DNA from: Palsa-504 sp963847965
Lineage (GTDB): Bacteria; Actinomycetota; Actinomycetes; Streptosporangiales; Streptosporangiaceae
Direction: 5' to 3'
Length of the DNA stretch: 64,000 nucleotides
NCBI GenBank assembly: GCA_963847965.1
Contig: CAWKCG010000055.1
Location: 1-64,000, forward strand
This document shows positions 26,122-34,932 of the stretch, in pieces. The notes under the pieces are model-generated. The model searched no databases. It was not told the origin of the DNA and saw nothing but the letters and a program-made list of their open reading frames with translations. Positions within the stretch are counted from its first letter, which is position 1; every line of letters begins with the position of its first letter. The position numbers were made by a program, and so were the translations under genes.

Positions 26122-27162
26122 TCGGGCACTCCCACGGGGCACGAGCGCACCCTCGGTGCTGCCGCGCAGCAGGAGCCTGGTCGGCAGCACCTCGTGGACT
26201 GGCGTGCCGTCGGCCAGGCCGGCTAGCTGGTGCAGCAAGACCCGCACGGCGCGGCGGCCCATCTGATCGATGTGCTGGTCCACGGTGGTCAGGTCAAACA
26301 TCCGGGAAGCCGCCAGGTGAACGCCGTCGAAGCCGGCCAGCGCGATGTCGTCGGGGACCCGCAGCCGACGGTCGGTCAGCGCCTCTAGTGCTCCGAGCGC
26401 GACCGAGTCGTTGATGGCGATGATGGCCGTGGGGCTCGGCGTGGCGTCCATCCAGGCGTGCACGGCCCGGCCAGCGTCGTCGGCGGTGAAGTCGCCGCGG
26501 GCCACGAGCGGCTCGGCGTCGGGCGTCTCGTGCATGGCCTCGGTGAACCCCGCCAGGCGCTCGGTGGCGTTGCGCGCGTAGGACGGCCCGGAGATGAACC
26601 CTATCCGGCGGTGGCCGCGGGCGAGCAGATGCCGGGTGAGCTCCGCCGCGCCGCTTCTGTTGTCTGAGACCACGTAGCTCACCGTGCTGTGAGCCGGGCG
26701 ACGGTTGGTGAACACCACACGCCGCGCATCGTGCATGAGCTCGAGGAGCACGTTCTCGTCGCGGGCGACCGAGGCGTGGATGACGCCATCCAGTCCCTGC
26801 CGCAGCAGCCGCTCGATGTAGCGGCGGGTCTCCCTGGTGCGGTCGCCGGTGTTGCAGATGATGACGGTGTAGTCGTCTTGTTTTGCTTCCTGCTCCACGC
26901 TCTTGGCCAGCTGCGGGTAGAACGGGTTGGCGATGTCGCTGACCAGTAGCGCGAGCAGCCGGGTCTGGCCGGACACGAGCGCCCGGGCGATCGGTGATGG
27001 CCGGTAGCCGAGCACCTCGATGGCCTCGTGCACGCGGGCCCGTGTCTCGGCGCGCACGTCGGGGTGGTCGCGTACCACTCGTGAGACCGTGGACACGGAG
27101 ACGCCCGCGACCCGGGCCACGTCGATGATGGTGGACCCTCGGCTCAGCGGCGGTCTGACCAC
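26089..27162 (-). CDS. LacI-family transcriptional regulator, last gene of the catabolic operon
   Basis: 357 residues from GTG 27162 (AAAGGGA upstream). HTH with hinge: TIIDVARVAGVSVSTVSRVV, then RPSPIARALVSGQ. The periplasmic-binding-protein-like sensor domain follows, with LLVSDIANPFYPQLA, VSDNRSGAAELTRHL, RIGFISGP and AIIAINDSVALGAL. The regulator ends the leftward operon, 55 bp after the first SDR gene. LacI proteins usually bind CG-centred palindromes; AAACGTTT lies upstream of the first gene of this operon (38786). Its ligand is probably the transported compound or a sugar-like intermediate; this is inference. Confidence 0.88.
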   Translation of the reverse strand: MVRPPLSRGSTIIDVARVAGVSVSTVSRVVRDHPDVRAETRARVHEAIEVLGYRPSPIARALVSGQTRLLALLVSDIANPFYPQLAKSVEQEAKQDDYTVIICNTGDRTRETRRYIERLLRQGLDGVIHASVARDENVLLELMHDARRVVFTNRRPAHSTVSYVVSDNRSGAAELTRHLLARGHRRIGFISGPSYARNATERLAGFTEAMHETPDAEPLVARGDFTADDAGRAVHAWMDATPSPTAIIAINDSVALGALEALTDRRLRVPDDIALAGFDGVHLAASRMFDLTTVDQHIDQMGRRAVRVLLHQLAGLADGTPVHEVLPTRLLLRGSTEGALVPRGSARSGGRMPRGHA

Positions 27163-27217
27163 GGCAGCATTGTCCCTTTCCGTTCGACCCGCGCGGCGGC
27201 CGGCCGCTCGCGGTCGG

Positions 27218-27967
27218 CTAACGCCCGAATACCCGGCCCCCGTTTACGTGCAGGATCTCACCCGTGACGAACGATGCGGCCGGTGAGGCGAGGTACCTGA
27301 CCGCGGCCACCACGTCGGCTACCGAGCCGGTCCGGCCCAGCGGCGTTTCCTGCAGCACCTGCTGACGCGCGGCCGCGGGGAAGTCCGCGTTGAAGTCGGT
27401 GTCCTCGATGAAGCCGGGAGCCACCGCGTTGACCGTGATGCCCTCCTGGCTCAGCTCGCGGACCAGCGCATAGGTGAGCCCGTGCAGGCCCGCCTTGGAG
27501 GTGGCGTAGGCGATGGACCCGCCGTGACCGCCCAGGAAGGCGGTGACCGAGCTGACGTTGATGATCCGCCCGCCGGGCCGCGCCAGGTGCGGGATCGCGG
27601 CCAGGCTGGCCAGGAAGGCGCCCTTGAGGTTGGCCGTCATCACCTCGTCCCACAGCTGCTCGGCCTCGGCCAGCGGGGAGTCGGCGCGCACCCACCGGGC
27701 CAGCCCGGCGTTGTTCACCAGCACATCGAGGCCGCCGAGTTCGTCTGCGATCTCGCTGATCGCGCGGCTGATCTGCTCCCGGTCACCGACGTCGGCGACC
27801 CGCCATACGGTGGTGGTCCCGTCCAGCCGGCGTGCCACCGCGGCGAGCCGGTGCGCATCCCGGCCGATCAGGCCGACGGCGCCGCCGTCGGCGGCAAAGG
27901 ATGCGGCCAGCCCGGCGCCGATACCGCGGCTCCCGCCGGTGATCAGGACCCTGGTCGTGAGCTTCAC
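27218..27967 (-). CDS. short-chain dehydrogenase/reductase (SDR)
   Basis: 249-residue NAD(P)-dependent oxidoreductase. Seen: cofactor motif TGGSRGIGAG, NNAG (VLVNNAGLARW), catalytic Ser in VSSVTAFLG, Y-x3-K as YATSKAG, and PGFIEDTDF; the C-terminus GEILHVNGGRVFGR is standard for classical SDRs. GTG 27967 overlaps the upstream aminotransferase stop by 4 bp (GTGA). It is the eleventh gene of the operon. Probable role: alcohol/ketone interconversion of a pathway intermediate. Confidence 0.87.
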   Translation of the reverse strand: MKLTTRVLITGGSRGIGAGLAASFAADGGAVGLIGRDAHRLAAVARRLDGTTTVWRVADVGDREQISRAISEIADELGGLDVLVNNAGLARWVRADSPLAEAEQLWDEVMTANLKGAFLASLAAIPHLARPGGRIINVSSVTAFLGGHGGSIAYATSKAGLHGLTYALVRELSQEGITVNAVAPGFIEDTDFNADFPAAARQQVLQETPLGRTGSVADVVAAVRYLASPAASFVTGEILHVNGGRVFGR

Positions 27968-29307
27968 GTGATCTCCCGGCCAAGACGGCGCAGCGCGCGC
28001 CCGAGGCGTTCGGCCATCTGGCCCAGGTCATCGTCGGAGGTCACGAACGGCGGCGCGAGGAGCAGGTAATCGCCGGATTCCCCGTCCACGCCGCCGCCGC
28101 ACGGGTAGACGATCACGCCCTCGGCCAACGCCAGCCGGGTGGCTCGCGCCGCTTCGTCGGCGACCAGCTCCACCCCGGCGAGCAGGCCCATGCCGCGGAT
28201 GTCGCCCACCACCGGCAGCTCGCCGAGGTGGTCGCGGAGCAGCCGGAAAAAGAGCGGCTCGGCCGCGGCGACCCGCTCCACGAGCCGGTCGCGCTGCAGG
28301 ATCCTGATGACGGCCAGCGCGGCCGCGGCGGCCACCGGGTGCCCGGCGAAGGTGAAGTTGTGCTCGAAGCGCCCGGTTCCCTGCCGCAGCGGCTCGAGCA
28401 GTCGGCCGTTCACCGCGAAGCCGCCGAGCGGCGCGTAACCGGCGGTGATCGCCTTGGCGAAGACCAGGATGTCGGGCTGGACCCCGAATCGCTGCACGCC
28501 GAACCAGCTGCCGCACCTGCCGAAGCCGGTGAAGACCTCGTCGGCGATGAGCAGCACGTCGTACCGGTCGCAGATCTCCCGGATGGCCTGGAAATAGCCG
28601 GGCGGCGGGACCATGGCCCCGCCGGCGGCCGCCACCACGGGCTCGGCGATGAAGGCGGCGACGGACTGCGGGCCCGCCTCGACGATCGCGCTCTCCAGTT
28701 CGCGGGCGCAGGCCAGCGTGCACTGGCTGGCCGGGCGGCAGTGACCGCAGCCGCGGTAGGTGTTCGGCGCTTCGATGTGCGGCATCGGCAGCAGCAGCGG
28801 GGCGTGCCGCCTGCGCCGGCCGGCGTGCCATCCGACTGACAGGGTGGCCAGCGTGTTGCCGTGGAAGCTGGGCCGCCGGCCGATCACCCGCCAGCGCTCG
28901 GTTTGCCCTCGCTCGAGCCAGTACTGGCGGACGAACTTGATGACGCTCTCGTTCGCCTCCGAGCCGCCGGAGGCGAAGAAGACCTGATCCAGATCGCCGG
29001 GCAGGACGCTGGCGATCAGGTCGGCGAGTTCCTGGACGGGCGGCGCCTCGAACCGCATCGCGTGCAGGTACGGTAGCTGCTCGGCCTGGACGCGCATGGC
29101 CTCGATGACCTCACCAGCCCCGTAGCCGAGGCAGGTCACGCCGACACCTGATGCCGCGTCCAGGTAGCGCCGCCCCTCGCCGTCGATCAGCTCAACGCCC
29201 TCGCCGCGGACGAACACCGGGGCCTGGGCGCGCAGGTCCGGCCCGATCAGGTGCTCGGAGGCGAGCGGCGCCCCGGCACCCGCCGTTATGTCGTCGTGCG
29301 TCCGCAC
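27964..29307 (-). CDS. class-III PLP aminotransferase (omega-transaminase type)
   Basis: 447 residues. Fold-type I transaminase: substrate/PLP motifs FFASGGSEANESVIK, GRRPSFHGNTLAT, LIADEVFTGFGR (Asp binding the PLP nitrogen) and the Schiff-base lysine in FAKAITAGYAPLGG. The Cys-rich patch RGCGHCRPASQCTLACA, in mid-protein, is unusual and also occurs in one subgroup of these enzymes. ATG/GTG start at 29307 lies 4 bp after the previous gene's stop; its own stop overlaps the SDR start. It would move an amino group between a pathway aldehyde/ketone and pyruvate or a similar acceptor. Confidence 0.88.
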   Translation of the reverse strand: MRTHDDITAGAGAPLASEHLIGPDLRAQAPVFVRGEGVELIDGEGRRYLDAASGVGVTCLGYGAGEVIEAMRVQAEQLPYLHAMRFEAPPVQELADLIASVLPGDLDQVFFASGGSEANESVIKFVRQYWLERGQTERWRVIGRRPSFHGNTLATLSVGWHAGRRRRHAPLLLPMPHIEAPNTYRGCGHCRPASQCTLACARELESAIVEAGPQSVAAFIAEPVVAAAGGAMVPPPGYFQAIREICDRYDVLLIADEVFTGFGRCGSWFGVQRFGVQPDILVFAKAITAGYAPLGGFAVNGRLLEPLRQGTGRFEHNFTFAGHPVAAAAALAVIRILQRDRLVERVAAAEPLFFRLLRDHLGELPVVGDIRGMGLLAGVELVADEAARATRLALAEGVIVYPCGGGVDGESGDYLLLAPPFVTSDDDLGQMAERLGRALRRLGREIT

Positions 29308-29311
29308 CGGC

Positions 29312-30607
29312 TCATCTCCTTCCCGACGCCGTCAGATCCGGGCTGATGATCAGGTCCCGGATCCGGCCGAACGCTCGCGCGTAGCCGTCCGCGACGCGGG
29401 TCAGCAGGTCATCGTCGACCGCCGTGGACAGGTTGAGCATGCCCCGCGGCGCCGCGTAGACGCCCTCCAGCAGCAGGGCCAGGTGCAGGGCCGACACCCA
29501 GGCGGCGGGTACCGCATCGGCCTCCTCGGCCGAGCCGGGGGTGCGTCCGGTCAGGTGGACGTGCAGGATCGAGCCGGCCCTGGTCACGCAGACCGGGATC
29601 CCTGCCCGGGCCGCCGCAGCCTCGATCCGGCCGCCGAGCTCGGCGGCGCGGCCGGTCAGCTCCGCGATGGCCGGGCCGTCCAGCGCGGCCAGCGCGGCGG
29701 CCCCGGCCGTCATGGTGATCAGGTTCCCGTTGAAGGTTCCCGAGCACGACAGCGCTCCGGGCCGCGCGGCGCTGGTCAAGTCCATCAGCGCGGCGCGGCC
29801 CCCGACCGCGCCGACCGGGAAGCCGCCGCCGATGATCTTGCCCATCAGTAGCAGGTCGGGCTCCAGGCCCAGGGCGGCGTGGGTCCCGTTCGGGGCATTG
29901 CGCAGCGACTGGACCTCGTCCAGCACGAACACCGCGCCGACCTGCCGGGCCCGGTCGGCGATCCGGCCCAGGAACCCGGGAGCCGCCGGGATTACCCCGC
30001 CGCTGCCCAGGAACGGCTCGGCGAAGACGGCCGCGACCGAGGAGTCGATCGTCGCCACCGCCTGGTCGGCGTCGTTGTAGCGGACCCGCACGGTGTCGGG
30101 CCCGCCGTCGATGATCTCGGGCACGCCGCCGTGGTAGCCCCCGGAGAACGTGACAATCCGCCGTCGGCCTGTCGAGGCGCGGGCGATCCGCAGGGCGAGC
30201 AGCGCCGCCTCGGTGCCCGAGTTGGTGAACCGCACCCGCTGCACGGCCGGGTACCGGTCATACAGCATCCCGGCCAGCCGGACCTGGGCCGGATGCGGGG
30301 CGGGGAACACCGTCCCGGTCGGCAGCGCCGCCGCCACCGCCTCGATGACCGGCCCGAACCCGTGCCCGTGGACCAGGGACGTGTAGTTGTTGAGGACGTC
30401 GACGTAGCCATTGTCGTCGATATCGTGGACCAGCGCGCCGTGCCCCCCGGCCAGCACGACCGGATGCGGCTGGTACAGCGTGACCGAGCGGGTCTCGCCG
30501 CCTGGCAGGTAGCGGCAGGCCTGCCGGTAGTGGTCGCCAGACCGGGGGGTCCGCGCGGCGTACTCGCCGGTCAGGTCCGCTCCCGGACCAGCGGGCACCG
30601 CGCTCAC
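29312..30607 (-). CDS. class-III aminotransferase, glutamate-1-semialdehyde-aminomutase-like
   Basis: 431 residues. Closer to GSAM/HemL than the neighbour: YLPGGETRSV, FTNSGTEAALLALRIAR, FSGGYHGGVPEI, VFVLDEVQSLR and Schiff-base lysine in LLMGKIIGGGFPVGAVGG. It is unlikely to be the housekeeping HemL because it is embedded in the catabolic operon and its DEV motif is followed by QS rather than VMTG. Such proteins often act as mutases or as transaminases on amino aldehydes. GTG 30607 overlaps the amidohydrolase stop (GTGA). Confidence 0.85.
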   Translation of the reverse strand: MSAVPAGPGADLTGEYAARTPRSGDHYRQACRYLPGGETRSVTLYQPHPVVLAGGHGALVHDIDDNGYVDVLNNYTSLVHGHGFGPVIEAVAAALPTGTVFPAPHPAQVRLAGMLYDRYPAVQRVRFTNSGTEAALLALRIARASTGRRRIVTFSGGYHGGVPEIIDGGPDTVRVRYNDADQAVATIDSSVAAVFAEPFLGSGGVIPAAPGFLGRIADRARQVGAVFVLDEVQSLRNAPNGTHAALGLEPDLLLMGKIIGGGFPVGAVGGRAALMDLTSAARPGALSCSGTFNGNLITMTAGAAALAALDGPAIAELTGRAAELGGRIEAAAARAGIPVCVTRAGSILHVHLTGRTPGSAEEADAVPAAWVSALHLALLLEGVYAAPRGMLNLSTAVDDDLLTRVADGYARAFGRIRDLIISPDLTASGRR

Positions 30608-32001
30608 GTCGATCCTGTCATCGACTCGAACCTTTCCATGATCACCGGCCAGCGCTCCGCCAGCCGGGCCCTCAGTTCCTGCTCGTCCAGGCTGGTCACG
30701 GTGCCGCCCTCGACGACGACCCGCCCGTCGACCACCACCGTTTCCACGTCGCGCCCGGTGAGGCCGCGAGCCGCGGTGAACACCGGGTCATAGACGGGCT
30801 GCATGTCCAGGTGCCGCGGGCTGGCGATGACGATGTCGGCGCGCTTGCCGGGCTCCAGGCTGCCGATCTGGCCGTCCAGGCCGAGGGCTTCCGCGCCGCC
30901 GAGCGTGGCCATCCGCAGCAGGTCCTCCAGCGTCACCACGTTCCTGACGTGCCAGGGCGTGCCGTAGTGGCTTTGCAGGGCCACCCAGGAGACTCGCATC
31001 GCCTCGAACAGGTCGATGCTGCCCGTCGAGGCGCCGTCCGAGCCCAGGCCGACCCGGATCCCGCGCCGGCGCATCTCCGGCACCTTGGGCGCCCCGATGA
31101 TGAAGTTGCCCAGCGGGCAGTGCGCGACGCTCACCTGCCGCAGCGCGTACAGGTCGATCTCCTGCGCGGATAGCAGGATGGAATGGGCGGCATGGACCCG
31201 CGGGCTCAGGAAGCCGAGCGCGTCCAGGTGCTCGGCCGGCCGCAGGCCCCACTGCTCGGCGGCGTACTCGACCTCGTAGGTGCCTTCGGCCAGGTGGATA
31301 TGGATCCGGGCACCGAGTTCGGCGGCCGCGTCGCGGAGCGACTCCCAGAGGTCCCGGCTGCACACCAGCAGCTGCCGCAGCGCCAGCCAGGCGCCGACCC
31401 GGCGCTCCGGGGCCGCGCCGGCTCCCCATCGCTTGACCAGCGCGACGTTCGCCTCGATCGCGTCCCGCGTGGTGAACCGCATGGAGGCGGGCAGTCCCTC
31501 TCCGGTGTCCATCGTGGACAATGCGACCCGCCCGCGGATCCCGGCATCCTCCGCGGCCCGGCCCATCTGGTCCGGGTGCGGGCCGCCCGCCTCCGCGAAG
31601 CAGGTGGTGCCCACCCGGAGCGCGTTCGCGTAGGCCAGCTGGCCAGAGAGGTAGACGTCTTCCTCGGTGAGGACGGACTCGAACGGGATCAGGTAGTTGC
31701 GCCATATCGGCAGCTTCAGCTGCCGGCGTTTGGCCAATTCCATGATTTTGCCCCGGAGCAGCTGCTGCCCGGTGTGGAAGTGGGTGTCGATCAGCCCCGG
31801 CAGCGCGATCCGGCCTGCCGCGTCCAGCGTCCGGTCGGCGGTGAAGCGCTGCCGCGCCTCGCGGGCAGGCCCGATCCAGCTGATCTGCCCGTCACGGACG
31901 GCGATCGCGCCGTCGCGCACGAGCGGGCGGGCCGCGTCCATCGTCACTACGTCGGCGCCGGTGATCAGCAGGTCGGCCGGCGCGGCCTGGGTCACCTCCA
32001 T
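30604..32001 (-). CDS. ATZ/TRZ-type amidohydrolase (deaminase-like) 1
   Basis: 465 residues from ATG 32001; the codons just before it (in the MBL gene) supply ACGGAGG as ribosome site. Metal-dependent hydrolase of the cytosine-deaminase/chlorohydrolase group. Seen: IDTHFHTGQQLLRG (first two His ligands), HIHLAEGTYEVE (third His and catalytic Glu), HAAHSI, and GLGSDGAS (metal Asp). It likely hydrolyses a C-N bond (deamination or ring opening) of a heterocycle or amidine. It overlaps the MBL gene by 10 bp and the next aminotransferase gene by 4 bp. A second, more distant paralogue lies two genes upstream. Confidence 0.87.
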   Translation of the reverse strand: MEVTQAAPADLLITGADVVTMDAARPLVRDGAIAVRDGQISWIGPAREARQRFTADRTLDAAGRIALPGLIDTHFHTGQQLLRGKIMELAKRRQLKLPIWRNYLIPFESVLTEEDVYLSGQLAYANALRVGTTCFAEAGGPHPDQMGRAAEDAGIRGRVALSTMDTGEGLPASMRFTTRDAIEANVALVKRWGAGAAPERRVGAWLALRQLLVCSRDLWESLRDAAAELGARIHIHLAEGTYEVEYAAEQWGLRPAEHLDALGFLSPRVHAAHSILLSAQEIDLYALRQVSVAHCPLGNFIIGAPKVPEMRRRGIRVGLGSDGASTGSIDLFEAMRVSWVALQSHYGTPWHVRNVVTLEDLLRMATLGGAEALGLDGQIGSLEPGKRADIVIASPRHLDMQPVYDPVFTAARGLTGRDVETVVVDGRVVVEGGTVTSLDEQELRARLAERWPVIMERFESMTGST

Positions 32002-32753
32002 GCCCGGCCTCCGTATCCCGGCCCGGCCGAGTCGGGCGCGGCCCGTGAGTACCAGCGGTGGTCGCGCAGCCGCGCGTCGTGGCCGGGCAGCATCTGCCAC
32101 CCGGCCGCGCGGGCCCGCTCGAGGAACGCCTCGGTGGCTTCCCGGTCAGGGCAGACCGGACCGATCACCGTGAGATTCTCCTGCAGCGAGACGATGTCCC
32201 CGCAGACGCAGGCGTCACCGGCCGCCGTCCGGACCAGCACCGACTGATGACCCGGAGTGTGGCCGCCATTCGGCAGGGCCGTAAGCCCGGGCAGGATCTC
32301 GGTCTCGCCGTCGAGCAGCCGCAGCCGCTCGCCGAGCGCGTCGGCCAGCTCGCCGACGCCGACGTAGAACGGGCCGCTGTCAGCGGATTTCGCCCACGCC
32401 AGCTCGGTCCGCTGCACCGCCACCTGCGCGCCGGGGAAGAGCAGGTCGTTTTGCATATGGTCGTAGTGCAGGTGGGTGTGCACGATAAGGCCGACATCGC
32501 GCGGGGCGATGCCTGCCGCCCGCAGCCCCGCCTCGAGCAACGCGGTGGTGTCGCCCTCGATCGCCAGCCCGGCCTGCCCGCTGCGTACCTGGTCAGGCCC
32601 GCTATCGACCAGGACCGTGTGGCTACCGTCGGTGGCGATGAAGCAGAAACAGGGCGGGTCGACCAGCACGCCGTCCGGCGCGTCGGGCAGGTACGCCTGA
32701 AGCGGGATACCCGGGATTACCCCCACCTCGAGGATGCTCAGCCGCCAGCTCAT
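31992..32753 (-). CDS. metallo-beta-lactamase-fold hydrolase (AHL-lactonase-like)
   Basis: 253 residues. Dinuclear zinc hydrolase with H94-L-H96-Y-D98-H99 in HTHLHYDHM, a later His in PNGGHTPGHQSVLV, Asp in CVCGDIV and a final His in LPGHDAR. The layout resembles quorum-quenching lactonases and other lactonases. In this operon the natural guess is opening of a lactone or similar intermediate rather than signal degradation. ATG/GTG at 32753 starts 15 bp after the SDR stop. Confidence 0.82.
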   Translation of the reverse strand: MSWRLSILEVGVIPGIPLQAYLPDAPDGVLVDPPCFCFIATDGSHTVLVDSGPDQVRSGQAGLAIEGDTTALLEAGLRAAGIAPRDVGLIVHTHLHYDHMQNDLLFPGAQVAVQRTELAWAKSADSGPFYVGVGELADALGERLRLLDGETEILPGLTALPNGGHTPGHQSVLVRTAAGDACVCGDIVSLQENLTVIGPVCPDREATEAFLERARAAGWQMLPGHDARLRDHRWYSRAAPDSAGPGYGGRAWR

Positions 32754-32768
32754 CGGTGATCCTGGCCC

Positions 32769-33533
32769 TCAGGTGTGCGCCGTGAGCAGCATGCCGCCGT
32801 CAACGAACAGCATCGCGCCGGTGACGTACGAGGCATCGGGTGAGCACAGGAAGGCCGCTACGCCGGAGATGTCCTCGGGCTGCCCGGCCCGGCCGAGCGG
32901 GATCGTGGGCACCACCGCGGCCAGGTATTCCGGTGAGGTCCCGCCGCCGAGCAAGGTGCCGGTGACCAGCCCGGGCCCGATCGCGTTCACGGTGATCCGG
33001 TGCGGCGCCAGTTCGAGGGCCAGGCTTCGGGTCAGCATCCACACGCCTCCCTTGCTGGCGTCATAGTGGCTGAGCCCGCGGCCGGGCGCAACCGAGTGCA
33101 CGGACGCGATGTTCACGATCCGGCCGCCGCGGCCGTTTCCGGCCATCAGCCGCGCGGCGGCCTGGTCGCACAGGAAGGTACCGGTCAGGTTGGTCTCGAT
33201 CACCGTCCGCCAGTCCTCGGCAGGCAGCTCGAGTGCCGGCCGGACCTGCAGGACGCCCGCCGAGCTGACCAGGGCGGCGGGCGGGCCGAGCTCGGCCTGC
33301 AGCCGGCCGAAGACCTCGTCCACGCTGGCCGGCGAGCGGACATCCACGCGCGCCGCCACGGCGGTGCCACCGGCCCGCCCGATCTCGTCGGCGGTCTGCC
33401 TGGCCATCGTGTCGTCAATATCCAGGCAGGCCACCCGGTAGCCGTCGGCGGCCAGCCGCTGCGCCACGGCGCGGCCGATGCCGCTGGCCGCGCCGGTCAC
33501 GATGGCGAACTCGCCGTCCTGACCGTCACGCAT
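32769..33533 (-). CDS. short-chain dehydrogenase/reductase (SDR) 2
   Basis: 254 residues. Classical SDR: TGAASGIGRAVA cofactor loop, LDIDD acidic residue after strand 2 (NAD preference), SSAG in place of NNAG, catalytic Ser in NIASVHSVAPG, Y-x3-K as YDASKGG, and the C-terminal GAMLFVDGGM. It overlaps the upstream amidohydrolase gene by 8 bp. Two distinct SDRs in one operon suggest two oxidation steps or an epimerising oxidation/reduction pair. Confidence 0.87.
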   Translation of the reverse strand: MRDGQDGEFAIVTGAASGIGRAVAQRLAADGYRVACLDIDDTMARQTADEIGRAGGTAVAARVDVRSPASVDEVFGRLQAELGPPAALVSSAGVLQVRPALELPAEDWRTVIETNLTGTFLCDQAAARLMAGNGRGGRIVNIASVHSVAPGRGLSHYDASKGGVWMLTRSLALELAPHRITVNAIGPGLVTGTLLGGGTSPEYLAAVVPTIPLGRAGQPEDISGVAAFLCSPDASYVTGAMLFVDGGMLLTAHT

Positions 33534-34932
33534 GTGACGTCTTCCGTTCCCGCCGGCGGGCCGGGAGCGGCCAACGTGCGTCGATGCCGGGCCCGGCCGG
33601 CGGGAGGCCGGCCGCGGCCCAGATCCGGTCGGCGGCGCGCTGTGCTTCCCGCACTATGCCGTCGATGTGCCCGGTCTGCAGCCGCCGGTCGGCGACCACG
33701 AACGTCCCGCCGATCATCACGTGCGTGACGTCTCGCCCGCCGGCGTTGTACACCAGCGTCGCGACCGGATCGTGCAGCGGCGCCAGGTGCGGCTGGCGCA
33801 GGTCCACCAGGATGAGGTCGGCCTGCTTGCCCGGCTCCAGCGATCCGACCTGCTCGTCGATACCGAGCACGCCGGCGCTTCCCGTGGTCAGCCGCCACAG
33901 CGCCTCCCTGGCGCTCAGCAGGTCAATCTGCCCGCCGGCCAGCCGCGTGACGCTGATGCCGAAGCGCATCATGTCCCACGGATCCATGGTCACCCAGTCG
34001 GTGCCCCAGCCCACCCGGACGCCGGCCTCGTACAGCGCCCGCGCCGGGGCGAACCTGCCGCGCTTAGCCACGATGGCCGGGCAGTGCGCGACCGGAGTGT
34101 CGGTCTGCGCGAGCAGCTCGATGCCCCGGCCGGTGGCGTAAACCACGTGCGCCACCACCACGTCGGGGCCGAGAAACCCCTGGTCGTGCAGGAATTCGAC
34201 CGATCCGGTGCCGTGGGCGGCGGCCATGTAGTCGCGTTCCTCCGGGCTCTGCGCCACGTGGATGTGCCGGCCCGCGCCGCGGGCCCGCGCCTCCTGCCTG
34301 ATCAGGGCGAGCAGCCGCTCCGAGCAGGTGTCGGCCGCGTGCGCTCCGAATCGCACCTGCAGCCGCCCGCCCGCCGCGCCGTGCCACGTGTCGTAGAGCT
34401 CGACATTCTGCGCCAGCCGGCGGTCACCCTCCGCCGGGATCTGGGTCCGCTGGCCGGTGCCGATGCTGGCCAGGTCGGTGTCGAACACCTTGTGCGCGAG
34501 CTGGGCGCGCACGCCGAGCTCGGCGGCGGCCTGGGCGGTCGCCTCCGGGTGGTGGTAGATCTCGTGGATGACGGTGCACCCGGCCATCAGGACCTCGGCG
34601 ATGCCCAGGCGGCTCAGCAGGTAGGTGGCTTCGGCGTCCAAGTGGCGCTCCATCGGCAGCGCCAGCCCGTAGAAGCCGTCCTTACGGTCCTCGGTCAGCC
34701 CGCGGAACAGGCAGCCAGCCACGTGGGTATGGACGTTGACCAGTCCGGGAAGCAGCGCATGCCCGGGGAAGTCCAGCACCGCGGCGCCGACGGGGCGGTC
34801 GGCCCCGGCCGGGCCGACCGACACCACCGTGCCGTCCTGGACTACTACCTCGCCGTCGCGGATGACGCTGAACTCCGGGTCGACCGGGACGACCCAGCCC
34901 GCCCGCAGGGCCAGCGGCTGCGATTGGCTCAC
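33526..34932 (-). CDS. ATZ/TRZ-type amidohydrolase (deaminase-like) 2
   Basis: 468 residues from GTG 34932, which overlaps the permease stop as GTGA. Same superfamily as the amidohydrolase at 30604 but clearly different: LVNVHTHVAGCLFRGLTED (His-x-His), GRHIHVAQSPEERDY (His and Gln/Glu), VVAHVVYATG, PVAHCPAI and VGWGTDWVTMD (metal Asp). The third-region residue after HIH is VAQSPEE, so the catalytic Glu is displaced relative to HIHLAE; the chemistry could differ. Its proximity to the NCS1 permease suggests it acts first on the imported compound. Confidence 0.86.
   Translation of the reverse strand: MSQSQPLALRAGWVVPVDPEFSVIRDGEVVVQDGTVVSVGPAGADRPVGAAVLDFPGHALLPGLVNVHTHVAGCLFRGLTEDRKDGFYGLALPMERHLDAEATYLLSRLGIAEVLMAGCTVIHEIYHHPEATAQAAAELGVRAQLAHKVFDTDLASIGTGQRTQIPAEGDRRLAQNVELYDTWHGAAGGRLQVRFGAHAADTCSERLLALIRQEARARGAGRHIHVAQSPEERDYMAAAHGTGSVEFLHDQGFLGPDVVVAHVVYATGRGIELLAQTDTPVAHCPAIVAKRGRFAPARALYEAGVRVGWGTDWVTMDPWDMMRFGISVTRLAGGQIDLLSAREALWRLTTGSAGVLGIDEQVGSLEPGKQADLILVDLRQPHLAPLHDPVATLVYNAGGRDVTHVMIGGTFVVADRRLQTGHIDGIVREAQRAADRIWAAAGLPPAGPGIDARWPLPARRRERKTSHA

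Noticed and set aside
29312..30607. Housekeeping hemL
   Set aside because: It is embedded in a catabolic operon and differs at the DEV motif; haem genes are absent from the surroundings.
31992..32753. Quorum-quenching AHL lactonase
   Set aside because: The fold fits, but the tightly coupled catabolic operon makes a pathway lactone the likelier substrate; no signalling genes are near.
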